8,071 bases of DNA from Burkholderiales bacterium. Its GTDB lineage: Bacteria > Pseudomonadota > Gammaproteobacteria > Burkholderiales > Burkholderiaceae_C. The stretch spans positions 1-8,071 of the forward strand of contig SBFU01000079.1 of NCBI GenBank assembly GCA_006227785.1, in the 5' to 3' direction. Under the pieces are notes generated by a model, which had not been told where the DNA came from, made no database searches, and worked only from the letters and a program-made list of their open reading frames with translations. Below, piece after piece: positions 1-7,418 of this stretch. The stretch's first letter is position 1, and every line of letters starts with the position of its first letter. Position numbers and translations under genes: made by a program.

Positions 1-1068
<1,068 letters not shown>

Positions 1069-1078
1069 GCCCACGGAT

Positions 1079-1107
1079 GGCCCAGGGGCAGCCCTGTGCC
1101 CCGGGCC
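1079..1107. terminator. Hairpin between the convergent leuB and methyltransferase genes
   Basis: GGCCC (1079-1083) pairs with GGGCC (1103-1107) and GGGGCA (1085-1090) pairs with TGCCCC (1097-1102), with a bulged A at 1084 and a 6-base loop. This gives an 11-bp GC-only or nearly GC-only stem starting 10 bases after the leuB stop and ending 24 bases before the stop of the minus-strand gene. There is no clear T-tract on either strand, so it may block or slow polymerase in both directions, or stabilise 3' ends, rather than be a textbook intrinsic terminator. Confidence 0.5.
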
Positions 1108-1131
1108 GTCCTCGCCAGTCGTCAACCAACG

Positions 1132-1593
1132 TCAGAGCCACCGCCTGACGCGGGCACAGTAGTCCCGGTACGCGTCGCCGAAAAGCTGTTCAAGCGCACG
1201 CTCTTCAGGCACGATCTGAAAACGCGTGATCCAGGCCATGAACAGCACCGGCCCCAGCAGGGCCCAGGGCGACCACAGGAACAGCGCCCAGGCCAGCAGC
1301 AGGCAGGCCAGGCCGACGTACATCGGGTTGCGGGTGATCCTGTAGATCCCGCCCGTGACCAGGCTGGAGGCACGTTCGGGGCGCAGCGGGTTGACGGTGG
1401 TGCGCCGGCGGACGAAAGAGGCCAGACCCGAAAGGTCAAACACCAGACCGAGCACCACCAGCGCGCCCACCACCGGCATCCGGCCCTGGCCACTCCAGGG
1501 CCACGACGGCGGCCAGGTGGCCAGCCACCACATCAGGCCGGCCAGCGCCAAGGCCACCAGGGGAGGTGGCACCAGGTGTTCAAGCTTGTCCAT
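1132..1593 (-). CDS. Isoprenylcysteine carboxyl methyltransferase-like membrane protein
   Basis: A 153-residue integral membrane protein of the ICMT/PEMT-like methyltransferase superfamily. The C-terminal half carries the family hallmark: LVTGGIYRITRNPMYVG at about 79-94 (the RNPMY segment that helps bind S-adenosylmethionine), then a hydrophobic hairpin (about 95-123) and the E-E-rich tail around 128-151 with PEERALEQLFGDAYRDY. Hydrophobic segments at about 10-27 and 41-59 precede it. The bacterial substrates of these small homologues are mostly unknown; true protein prenylation is not expected in this host, so the methylated molecule may be a lipid or small compound. The ATG at 1593 was chosen because the family usually begins with a short polar segment followed by P-P-x-x-V-A; no good Shine-Dalgarno is visible. 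The same frame stays open upstream to 1884, but that part overlaps the permease gene and lacks family character. It starts 53 bases after the permease stop and is probably the last gene of that unit. Confidence 0.82.
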   Translation of the reverse strand: MDKLEHLVPPPLVALALAGLMWWLATWPPSWPWSGQGRMPVVGALVVLGLVFDLSGLASFVRRRTTVNPLRPERASSLVTGGIYRITRNPMYVGLACLLLAWALFLWSPWALLGPVLFMAWITRFQIVPEERALEQLFGDAYRDYCARVRRWL

Positions 1594-1646
1594 GACGCCA
1601 TGATACGCAGCGCGCACCCAAGCTTGCCGCCCCGGTGACGTCCGCG

Positions 1647-3566
1647 CTAGAGCGGCCAGACCACAAGCAGCGTTGGCACCGAAACCAGCACCACCAGCAA
1701 TTCCAGCGGCAGGCCCAGCCGCCAGTAGTCGCCAAAGCGGAAGCCCCCCGGCCCCAGAATCAAGGTGTTGTTCTGGTGCCCGATCGGGGTCAGAAATGCG
1801 CAAGATGCACCAATGGCCACCGCCATCAGGAACGCATCCGCACCGACCCCCAGACCCGATGCCGTTCCAATCGCAATGGGACACATCACGGCTGCCGTGG
1901 CCGCGTTGTTCATCAGGTCCGACAGGAACATCGTCACCAGCAGGATCAGCACCAGCGCCGTCACCGCATGCCCCTGGGCCAGATGGTCGAGGATCACCCT
2001 TGCGATCAGATCTGCGGCGCCGGTGGACGCCATGGCCCCGGCCACAGGGATCAGTGCGGCCAGCAAGACAATCACCGGCCAGTCGATCGCCTCGTAAACG
2101 GCGCGCACCGGCACGGTTCGCAACACCATCGAGGCGAGCACACCCAGGGCAAACGCTATCGACGCCGGCAACAGACCCAAGGCCGCACCGCCCACCGCCA
2201 GCACCATGATGATGCTGGCCGTCCAGGCCTTGCGCAGACTGGGGATGCGCAGTTCACGCTCGGCCAGAGGCACGCAGGCGTTGTCGGACGCAAACTGTCC
2301 GATGGCATCTGGTGGTCCCTGCATCAGCAACAGGTCGCCCGAAGCCAGAACGGTGTCGCGCAGACGCGTCGTTGATCGGCGCCCCTGACGGGACAGTGCC
2401 AGCAGGTTGATGCCATAACGCGTCCGAAGCAGGATGTCGCTGGCAGAACGCCCGCACAGCGAAGAGCCTGGCAGGACGACCAACTCCTGGAGCACCACCT
2501 CGGCGGCCTCGGGACGGCTGGCGCCTTCCTGGTCACCTGGGGCATCCGCCTGATCATGGCCGCCACCGTCCCCCGGCCGGGTTGATGCCGGACCAGCCCC
2601 AGCATCCTTGCCCAGGGTCTCGGCTCCGGCCGCCGCATCCGGTCGGACCGACTCTTCCAGCTTCAGCTGAAGGCCCGACAGCACCCCGGCCAGCGCCTCG
2701 GCTTCGGCCTCGATGACCAGAATGTCGCCCGCCCGCAGTCGTCGCGAAGGGCTTGGCGCCACGATGCGCGTGTCATTGCGCACCAGGCCGACAATCTGTG
2801 CGCCGGTCTCGTCCAGGGCACGCTCCAGGTCGCCGAGCGTCTTGCCCTCGGAGGCACTGCCTTCGGTCAGCCGGGCCTCGGTCATGTAGGCCCCTGAGTC
2901 AAAGCCCTCCATGCCCGTCTGCCGGCGCGCCGGCACCAGACGCCATCCGACCCAGGCCACGAACACCACGCCGGCGACGGCCACCGCAAGCCCGACCGGC
3001 GCGAAATCGAACATGCCAAAGCTGGCTTCGCCAACCTGGGCACGGAACCCTGAAACGATCATGTTGGGCGGGGTACCGATCAGGGTGGTCATGCCGCCGA
3101 GGATGGTGCCGAAGGCCAGAGGCATCAGCACCTGTCCGGGAGCCAGCTCCAGACGGCGCGCCAGCTGGATGGCCACCGGCATCAGCAGCGCCATGGCCCC
3201 CACGTTGTTCATGAATCCGGACAGCAGTGCGCCCAGTCCCAACAGGGCCAGGAGGCTGGCCACCCGCCCTGCCCGCGCTGGCAACACCACCCGAACCAGC
3301 CCGTCCACGGCGCCGGAAGTCTGCAAGCCGCGGCTGAGCACCAGCACGCAGGCGACGGTGATCACTGCCGGGTGGCCAAAGCCTGAAAACGCATCGGCGG
3401 GCAAGACCACCCCGCCGAGCACGCAGGCCAACAGGGCGCCAACGGCCACCATGTCGTGCCGCCAACGCCCCCATAGAAACAAACCCATCGAGGCCGCCAG
3501 AATGCCCACCACCAGCATCTGCTCGGGCGTCACGACAAGGGACTCCAGAACCGCGCGGTCAGGCAT
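1647..3566 (-). CDS. SLC13-type (DASS-like) anion permease with two RCK_C domains
   Basis: A 639-residue inner-membrane transporter of the SLC13/divalent anion:Na+ symporter type. The architecture is an N-terminal transmembrane half (about 15-210), two TrkA-C/RCK_C ligand-sensing domains (about 225-305 and 355-435), and a C-terminal transmembrane half (about 445-639). The two halves carry matching inverted-repeat motifs: SGFMNN (116-121) with GTPPN (164-168), and SDLMNN (549-554) with TPIGHQNN (593-600), the hairpin and unwound-helix segments that bind substrate and sodium in this fold. Family members with RCK_C domains carry sulfate or other small anions; the substrate here cannot be fixed. 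The ATG at 3566 has no clear ribosome binding site. A GTG at 3533 gives a start VTPEQMLVV, fits the family's usual N-terminus, and has GGAG nine bases upstream, so it may be the true start. A Gly/Asp/Ala-rich linker of about 50 residues (306-354) separates the RCK_C domains. It lies 39 bases after the YbjQ gene and is probably co-transcribed with it. Confidence 0.92.
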   Translation of the reverse strand: MPDRAVLESLVVTPEQMLVVGILAASMGLFLWGRWRHDMVAVGALLACVLGGVVLPADAFSGFGHPAVITVACVLVLSRGLQTSGAVDGLVRVVLPARAGRVASLLALLGLGALLSGFMNNVGAMALLMPVAIQLARRLELAPGQVLMPLAFGTILGGMTTLIGTPPNMIVSGFRAQVGEASFGMFDFAPVGLAVAVAGVVFVAWVGWRLVPARRQTGMEGFDSGAYMTEARLTEGSASEGKTLGDLERALDETGAQIVGLVRNDTRIVAPSPSRRLRAGDILVIEAEAEALAGVLSGLQLKLEESVRPDAAAGAETLGKDAGAGPASTRPGDGGGHDQADAPGDQEGASRPEAAEVVLQELVVLPGSSLCGRSASDILLRTRYGINLLALSRQGRRSTTRLRDTVLASGDLLLMQGPPDAIGQFASDNACVPLAERELRIPSLRKAWTASIIMVLAVGGAALGLLPASIAFALGVLASMVLRTVPVRAVYEAIDWPVIVLLAALIPVAGAMASTGAADLIARVILDHLAQGHAVTALVLILLVTMFLSDLMNNAATAAVMCPIAIGTASGLGVGADAFLMAVAIGASCAFLTPIGHQNNTLILGPGGFRFGDYWRLGLPLELLVVLVSVPTLLVVWPL

Positions 3567-3605
3567 CGACCGGTCAAACGCTGCCGGCGCCAGGTCCGGC
3601 CTTTC

Positions 3606-3926
3606 TCACTCGGCCACCACCGCAGTGCCACTTGCAGAAACCATCAGCATGCCGTTGCCCTGCCCCAGCACCTCATAGTCCAGATCCACGCCAACCACCG
3701 CATTGGCCCCCAGTGCCGCTGCCTTTTCCTGCATCTCCGCCAGGGCCATCTCGCGGGCGCGTTGCAGCTCCCGCTCGTAGGTGGCCGACCGTCCGCCCAC
3801 CAGATCACGGATACCGGCAAACAGGTCCTTGAACAGGTTGGCACCCAGAATGGCTTCGCCGGCCACGACGCCGCAGTAACGGGTGATCTTTCGGCCTTCA
3901 ATGGAGGGGGTGGTGGTGACGATCAT
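3606..3926 (-). CDS. ybjQ: YbjQ/UPF0145 (DUF74) family protein
   Basis: A 106-residue soluble cytoplasmic protein of the YbjQ family, sometimes annotated as a heavy-metal-binding domain; the biological role is not settled. Family features seen: the N-terminal strand [14 protein letters not shown], then [31 protein letters not shown], a conserved segment around 18-47, a helix with Y-E-R-E-L-x-x-A-R (50-58), and the C-terminal block [17 protein letters not shown] (about 72-88). The length equals the usual 103-110 residues, so it looks intact. The ATG at 3926 is preceded by GGGAG at a 5-base distance, a good ribosome binding site, and the protein aligns with the family from its first residue. 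An in-frame upstream extension to 4013 has no family character. Next on this strand are the permease 39 bases downstream and the sulfatase-fold gene ending 99 bases upstream. The 99-base gap may hold its promoter, though no convincing box was found. Confidence 0.92.
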   Translation of the reverse strand: MIVTTTPSIEGRKITRYCGVVAGEAILGANLFKDLFAGIRDLVGGRSATYERELQRAREMALAEMQEKAAALGANAVVGVDLDYEVLGQGNGMLMVSASGTAVVAE

Positions 3927-4025
3927 GTGAGCTCCCGGTGACTTGCGGGCCGCGACAGCCTGCCAAGCGCCATCGTACATCGCGCCATGGCGACACGCAC
4001 AGGACGAGCCCACGCATGGAAGCGC

Positions 4026-5666
4026 TCAATGGACGGCCTTCGAAGGCGCGGCCAGTGCCCGCAGCAGAAGCGCGTTCAGATCGTGCATGCCGCCAAGGGC
4101 CGGCCGCACAGGCTCCAGGCCCGGTCGAAAACCCAGTTCGACAAAACGCTGCAGCAGTGCCGGATCGCGGGTGACCACATGCACCGGCACGTCCCAGCTG
4201 GCGCCCTCGCCGCTCACGCTGGCCGCAGGCTGATGGTCACCGACCCAGAGCATCACCGACTCGCGGGGCTCAGGGCGCCGCAGGTAGCCCCCCAGCCAGC
4301 GGTAGGTGTAATCGAACATGCCCACGTAGTTGGGCAGCATGTCCAGCCAGTCGACATAGGCCGTGCGCAGGCGCTCGGTTTCCGCAGCGCCGAACGGGTC
4401 GGGCGTCAGCAGACGATCCCAGTCCGGTTGGTACGGTGGCACCGGACCGAACGGCAGGTGGCTGGTGATGGTCGGGAAGAACAGAAAGCGCGGTGGAGCC
4501 TCCTCGGAGACCGGGTGCAGCTGGTTGAAGCGGGCCAGGCTGAACTGGTCGGGCACCTTCCAGTACCCCAGTGGCGGCCCCTCATACCGCAGATCGCGCG
4601 CATCCAGGAACAAATCGAATCCATAGAACCGGCTTTCCGCCCAGTCCCAGCTCAGGGCCGGGTACAGGCCCACAGTCTGGTAGCCGGCACGAGAGAACAA
4701 ATGGGACAGGGTGGGCCGCCTGGTCGTGAGCAGCAGGTCGTGTCTCAGAGGATCACTCAGGTCGATGCCAGACAGCAGAGACAGGTGCGACAGCTCGGAG
4801 GCGCCGGCGAACGTGGCGGCCCGAACATAGGCCGAGGCCACCACGCGTCCGCTCCCGGCAATGTCCAGCGCCAGCTGGGCGCGTGCCGGTGCCAGCTCGG
4901 AACCGACGCGAGCATGCTCAAACGCCATGGCACCATAGGACTCCAGGAAGATCAGCTTGAAGTCGCGCCCACGCAAAGACCCCAGGGCTTCATCCGGCGT
5001 CGCCTTCATCGCGCGTTCCAGCGTCCCGGCCACCGGCAGCGTCGCTTCGGCCCGTCCGGGCAGGAATGCGGTCGCCAGCAGCCTGGCCTGGCGCACATAG
5101 GTGGGGGTGATGGGATCGCTCACCAGATGCCATGTCAGGCCTGGCACCCAACTGGCCAGGTGAGCCACGACCAGCAGAGACACCAGCCCGGTGGGCACCC
5201 AGGTCCAGCGAGCCCGCAACGCATAGGGCGCCGCATCGTGAACCATCCGCGCCACTGCCCAGCGCACCAGCACATACAGCCCCAACAGCACGGCCACCGT
5301 CACCACCACGGCCAGCACACTGATCCACCACGGGTGGTCGCGGGCCGACACCCAGAGAAATCGGGGAATCTGCTGACCGTCCCAGTACAGGTTGACCGGT
5401 CGGCCGAACAGAGTGGGCACCGTGACGTTCGCGTAACGCCCCAGAAGCAGCAGCATGAACAGGGCGGACAAGGCGGTCAGAAAGCGGGCGGACAGATGAC
5501 CTCGCCACGCCACAGCCCCCAGGACCAGCCACCAGAGTGCGACGAATTCAGGTGCCACCCGGTGGTCGGGCACGACACCCGGCGTCGGCCACCAGTTGCG
5601 CACGCCCAATGCCGTGTTGAGCAGGACCAGCGCCAGCAGAACCAGCCCTATCCGACGTCCGCTCAT
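4026..5666 (-). CDS. LtaS/sulfatase-fold membrane protein (alkaline phosphatase superfamily)
   Basis: A 546-residue inner-membrane protein with an extracytoplasmic sulfatase-type catalytic domain, as in lipoteichoic acid synthase and the periplasmic glucan phosphoglycerol transferases. Five hydrophobic segments lie at about 5-21, 39-55, 60-77, 113-135 and 157-174, the number seen in LtaS. The catalytic domain follows from about 233: FLESYG (240-245, with metal ligand Glu242), TFAGASELSHLSLLSG (285-300, in which Ser290 is the likely nucleophile), TSHLPF (401-406) and WVGDHQP (475-481, metal ligands Asp478 and His479). By family it probably transfers or hydrolyses a phospho- or sulfo-ester on an envelope polymer or lipid; the substrate is unknown. 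The ATG at 5666 is chosen because AGGAAAGG lies 7 bases upstream and the first helix begins at once. In-frame ATGs at 5741 and 5768 would add an Arg-rich tail with no ribosome binding site. It is transcribed divergently from asd. Confidence 0.88.
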   Translation of the reverse strand: MSGRRIGLVLLALVLLNTALGVRNWWPTPGVVPDHRVAPEFVALWWLVLGAVAWRGHLSARFLTALSALFMLLLLGRYANVTVPTLFGRPVNLYWDGQQIPRFLWVSARDHPWWISVLAVVVTVAVLLGLYVLVRWAVARMVHDAAPYALRARWTWVPTGLVSLLVVAHLASWVPGLTWHLVSDPITPTYVRQARLLATAFLPGRAEATLPVAGTLERAMKATPDEALGSLRGRDFKLIFLESYGAMAFEHARVGSELAPARAQLALDIAGSGRVVASAYVRAATFAGASELSHLSLLSGIDLSDPLRHDLLLTTRRPTLSHLFSRAGYQTVGLYPALSWDWAESRFYGFDLFLDARDLRYEGPPLGYWKVPDQFSLARFNQLHPVSEEAPPRFLFFPTITSHLPFGPVPPYQPDWDRLLTPDPFGAAETERLRTAYVDWLDMLPNYVGMFDYTYRWLGGYLRRPEPRESVMLWVGDHQPAASVSGEGASWDVPVHVVTRDPALLQRFVELGFRPGLEPVRPALGGMHDLNALLLRALAAPSKAVH

Positions 5667-5746
5667 GCGCCTGCCTTTCCTGATGAGGTGAACGCCAGCC
5701 TCGCCCAAGTGGCCGCGCCGACGATCACGGGTGAATGTCATGGTGA

Positions 5747-5768
5747 GTGGGTGATCCAGACGACCCAC
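5747..5768. repeat. 6-bp inverted repeat upstream of the sulfatase-fold gene
   Basis: GTGGGT (5747-5752) and ACCCAC (5763-5768) form a perfect inverted repeat around a 10-base spacer, about 80-100 bases upstream of the sulfatase-fold start. It could be an operator or a 5'-leader hairpin, or chance in GC-rich DNA. I found no convincing minus-strand -10/-35 pair in 5667-5909; the rest of that stretch shows nothing I can name except the asd leader promoter on the + strand. Confidence 0.25.
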
Positions 5769-5872
5769 CGGCGCAGTATGTCACCGCGGCACGTGTCTGC
5801 CGGTCGCGGCCAGCAACACCCCCCGACCCACGGAGGATTCAGACAGGTCCAACGCTGCAGGCCCGTGTGTAA

Positions 5873-5901
5873 GCCACACAAAAGGCACCATCCGGTACAA
5901 T
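5873..5901 (+). promoter_or_regulatory. Probable sigma-70 promoter of the asd leader transcript
   Basis: A near-consensus -10 box TACAAT (5896-5901, 5 of 6) is preceded at 17 bases by the weak -35 candidate GCCACA (5873-5878, 3 of 6). The -35 area overlaps a short inverted repeat, GTGTG (5865-5869) and CACAC (5875-5879), that might be an activator or repressor site. With the usual 6-8 base distance, transcription would begin at about 5908-5910, on or next to the ATG of the leader ORF. Confidence 0.55.
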
Positions 5902-5909
5902 CTCCACCC

Positions 5910-6011
5910 ATGTTTGCCGCCAGCCCGTTCCTGCTGAACACCGCACCCGCCGCCCTGGCCGGTGTGGCTGCGCGCGCAACCTCCATCAAAACCACGACCA
6001 TTAAGGGCTGA
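5910..6011 (+). CDS. Putative Thr/Ile/Lys-rich leader peptide of asd
   Basis: A 33-residue ORF beginning MFAASPFLLN and ending ARATSIKTTTIKG, stop TGA at 6009-6011. Residues 24-32 are T-S-I-K-T-T-T-I-K: four Thr, two Ile and two Lys in nine codons. Thr, Ile and Lys are all end products of the aspartate pathway, and the next gene, asd, makes their shared precursor. This resembles in design the Thr/Ile-rich thrL peptide of enterobacteria, whose translation sets termination in front of the thr operon. The N-terminal part is Ala/Leu-rich and carries no evident function. No Shine-Dalgarno precedes the ATG; the -10 box lies only 8 bases upstream, so the mRNA is probably leaderless. The stop codon is 94 bases before asd, and alternative RNA pairings fill that gap. 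The peptide itself is presumably without function; the act of translating the Thr/Ile/Lys codons would be the sensor. The ORF could be chance, but the codon run, promoter spacing and position agree. Confidence 0.65.
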   Translation: MFAASPFLLNTAPAALAGVAARATSIKTTTIKG

Positions 6012-6087
6012 TCCAGCCTGGTTCGTCGTGCGCCCTCCCCGGCCAGACGAGCCGGGTGCAAACAGTCTGGTCTGCACTGTTTCTTAA
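5993..6087 (+). promoter_or_regulatory. Candidate attenuator with a chain of alternative RNA pairings
   Basis: Five segments can pair in sequence with alternating partners. CACGAC (5993-5998, inside the Thr codons) with GTCGTG (6025-6030). CCTGGTTCGTC (6017-6027) with GACGAGCCGGG (6046-6056), 11 bp with two G-U pairs. GGCCAGAC (6041-6048) with GTCTGGTC (6065-6072), 8 bp with one G-U. AAACAGT (6060-6066) with ACTGTTT (6076-6082), 7 bp; alternatively GGTGCA (6055-6060) with TGCACT (6073-6078). Each pairing excludes its neighbours. The last stems run into a T-richer stretch, TTTCTTAACTT at 6080-6090. In one reading the 6041-6072 stem is the terminator and the 6017-6056 stem the antiterminator, which would give read-through when the ribosome stalls at Thr/Ile/Lys codons. 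The T-run is 7 bases beyond that stem and interrupted, so this assignment is uncertain. Confidence 0.5.
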
Positions 6088-6088
6088 C

Positions 6089-6105
6089 TTGAAAGGGCGT
6101 TTCAA
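6089..6105 (+). promoter_or_regulatory. asd ribosome binding site inside a perfect palindrome
   Basis: The sequence TTGAAAGGGCGTTTCAA immediately precedes the asd ATG. TTGAAA (6089-6094) and TTTCAA (6100-6105) are perfectly complementary around a 5-base loop GGGCG. The Shine-Dalgarno AAAGGG (6092-6097) lies half in the stem and half in the loop, 8 bases from the ATG. The 6-bp stem is AT-rich and weak, so it may hold the site exposed in the loop, damp initiation, or bind a protein as DNA or RNA. Confidence 0.6.
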
Positions 6106-7263
6106 ATGAGCAAGTTGGTTGGTCTGGTCGGCTGGCGTGGCATGGTCGGCTCCGTGTTGATGGATCGCATGGTGGAAGAAAAGGACTTCGACCTGATCGA
6201 GCCTCTCTTCTTCTCCACGTCCAATGCCGGCGGCAAGGCCCCGGCCATGGCGAAGAACGAAACCACGCTGCAGGACGCGAACAACATCGAGGCCCTCAAG
6301 CGCTGCGAGATCATCATCACCGCCCAGGGCGGCGACTACACCAACGAGGTCTACCCCAAGCTGCGCGCTGCCGGCTGGAACGGCCACTGGATCGACGCCG
6401 CCTCCGCCCTGCGCATGGAGAAGGACGCCGTCATCATCCTGGACCCCGTCAACATGCCGGTGATCAAGAACGCCCTGGCCAAAGGCGGCAAGGAATGGAT
6501 CGGCGGCAACTGCACCGTCTCCTGCATGCTGATGGGCGTGGGCGCGCTCTACAAGGCCGGCCTGGTCGAGTGGATGAGCACCCAGACCTACCAGGCCGCC
6601 TCCGGCGGCGGCGCCCAGCACATGCGTGAACTGCTGACGCAGTACGGCACGCTGAACGCCGAAGTGAAGGCCTTGCTGGACGACCCCAAGAGCGCCATCC
6701 TGGAAATCGACCGCAAGGTGATCGCCAAGCAGCGCTCGCTGTCTGGCGCCGAAACCGCCAACTTCGGCGTGCCGCTGGGTGGCAGCCTGATCCCCTGGAT
6801 CGACAAGGACCTGGGTATCGGGAAACGCCAGGACGAGCCTGGCTGGGGCACGTCCAAGGAAGAGTGGAAGGGCATGGCCGAGACCAACAAGATCCTGGGT
6901 CTGGGCGAGGGCTTCGGTTCGGCCCCCATTCCGGTCGACGGCTTCTGCGTGCGCGTGGGCGCCATGCGCTGCCACAGCCAGGCCCTGACCTTCAAATTGA
7001 AGAAGGACGTGCCAGTGGCCGACATCGAAGCCATGATCGCCGCCGACAACCCCTGGGCCAAGGTGGTGCCCAACACCCGAGAAGCGACCATCAAGGATCT
7101 GACGCCCGTGGCGGTGACCGGCACCATGACCATCCCGGTCGGTCGTATCCGCAAGCTGGCCATGGGCCCCGAGTACGTGGGCGCCTTCACCATTGGCGAC
7201 CAGCTGCTGTGGGGCGCTGCCGAGCCACTGCGCCGCATGCTGCGCATCCTGCTGGACGCCTGA
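6106..7263 (+). CDS. asd: Aspartate-semialdehyde dehydrogenase
   Basis: Asd reduces L-aspartyl-4-phosphate to L-aspartate 4-semialdehyde with NADPH in the cytoplasm, the branch point towards lysine/diaminopimelate, methionine, threonine and isoleucine. The 385-residue protein is full length and of the Gram-negative (E. coli-like) type, slightly longer than the 367 residues of E. coli. The nucleotide-binding loop [11 protein letters not shown] is at 6-16; the catalytic cysteine is Cys136 in [11 protein letters not shown] (133-143); [13 protein letters not shown] (161-173) contains Gln163; the substrate Arg283 and catalytic His290 are in [13 protein letters not shown], with the family's 7-residue spacing. 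The ATG at 6106 has AAAGGG at 8 bases and the protein begins directly with the first beta strand. A putative Thr/Ile/Lys leader and attenuator lie upstream, suggesting control by supply of the pathway's products. A strong hairpin follows the stop. It reads away from the sulfatase-fold gene and towards fimV. Confidence 0.97.
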   Translation: MSKLVGLVGWRGMVGSVLMDRMVEEKDFDLIEPLFFSTSNAGGKAPAMAKNETTLQDANNIEALKRCEIIITAQGGDYTNEVYPKLRAAGWNGHWIDAASALRMEKDAVIILDPVNMPVIKNALAKGGKEWIGGNCTVSCMLMGVGALYKAGLVEWMSTQTYQAASGGGAQHMRELLTQYGTLNAEVKALLDDPKSAILEIDRKVIAKQRSLSGAETANFGVPLGGSLIPWIDKDLGIGKRQDEPGWGTSKEEWKGMAETNKILGLGEGFGSAPIPVDGFCVRVGAMRCHSQALTFKLKKDVPVADIEAMIAADNPWAKVVPNTREATIKDLTPVAVTGTMTIPVGRIRKLAMGPEYVGAFTIGDQLLWGAAEPLRRMLRILLDA

Positions 7264-7283
7264 GCGACGACAGTTCCCTGACC

Positions 7284-7312
7284 GACACGGCCCGTCCTGG
7301 ACGGGCCGTGTC
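7284..7312 (+). terminator. Perfect 13-bp hairpin after asd
   Basis: The arm at 7284-7296 (GACACGGCCCGTC) is perfectly complementary to the arm at 7300-7312, with a 3-base loop CTG, beginning 20 bases after the asd stop. It is a very stable, GC-rich stem. The following bases ATATGTC do not form a T-tract, so it may act as a Rho-independent terminator without a U-run, as an mRNA 3' end protector, or with Rho. A separate promoter for fimV downstream agrees with transcription ending here. Confidence 0.7.
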
Positions 7313-7418
7313 ATATGTCACGGCTGGGCCACCTGTCGCCCACGTTGCGCAGTCGCAACGAGAACCCCCGAAGCACAACGACAGACGGCCGCCTTTGAAA
7401 CTCAAGCGGATTCTCAGC

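Noticed and set aside
1079..1131. Possible attachment site or insertion scar between leuB and the minus-strand block
   Set aside because: The only structure is the hairpin; I found no matching direct repeat near 5667-5909 at the other side of the block.
1594..1884. N-terminal extension of the ICMT-like protein to 1884
   Set aside because: It would overlap the end of the permease gene by more than 230 bases and shows no membrane-helix or family pattern; the ATG at 1593 gives the family's usual length.
1635..2375. + strand open frame of 246 codons opposite the permease
   Set aside because: Gln/His/Arg-rich shadow translation; the opposite frame encodes a complete SLC13/RCK_C protein.
5667..5768. 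34-residue N-terminal extension of the sulfatase-fold protein
   Set aside because: Arg-rich, no ribosome binding site at the upstream ATGs, and the ATG at 5666 has AGGAAAGG at the right distance just before the first membrane helix.
3987..6011. Long + strand open frame of 674 codons opposite the sulfatase-fold gene, ending at the leader peptide stop
   Set aside because: The translation is Gln/His/Arg/Pro-rich without any domain, which is typical of the antisense frame of a GC-rich gene. The gene on the other strand has clear catalytic motifs. Only its last 34 codons, outside the antisense overlap, are kept, as the leader ORF.
6001..7314. Minus-strand open frame of 437 codons opposite asd
   Set aside because: His/Gly/Ala/Val-rich low-complexity translation with no family motif; it mirrors asd, which is well supported by catalytic residues.
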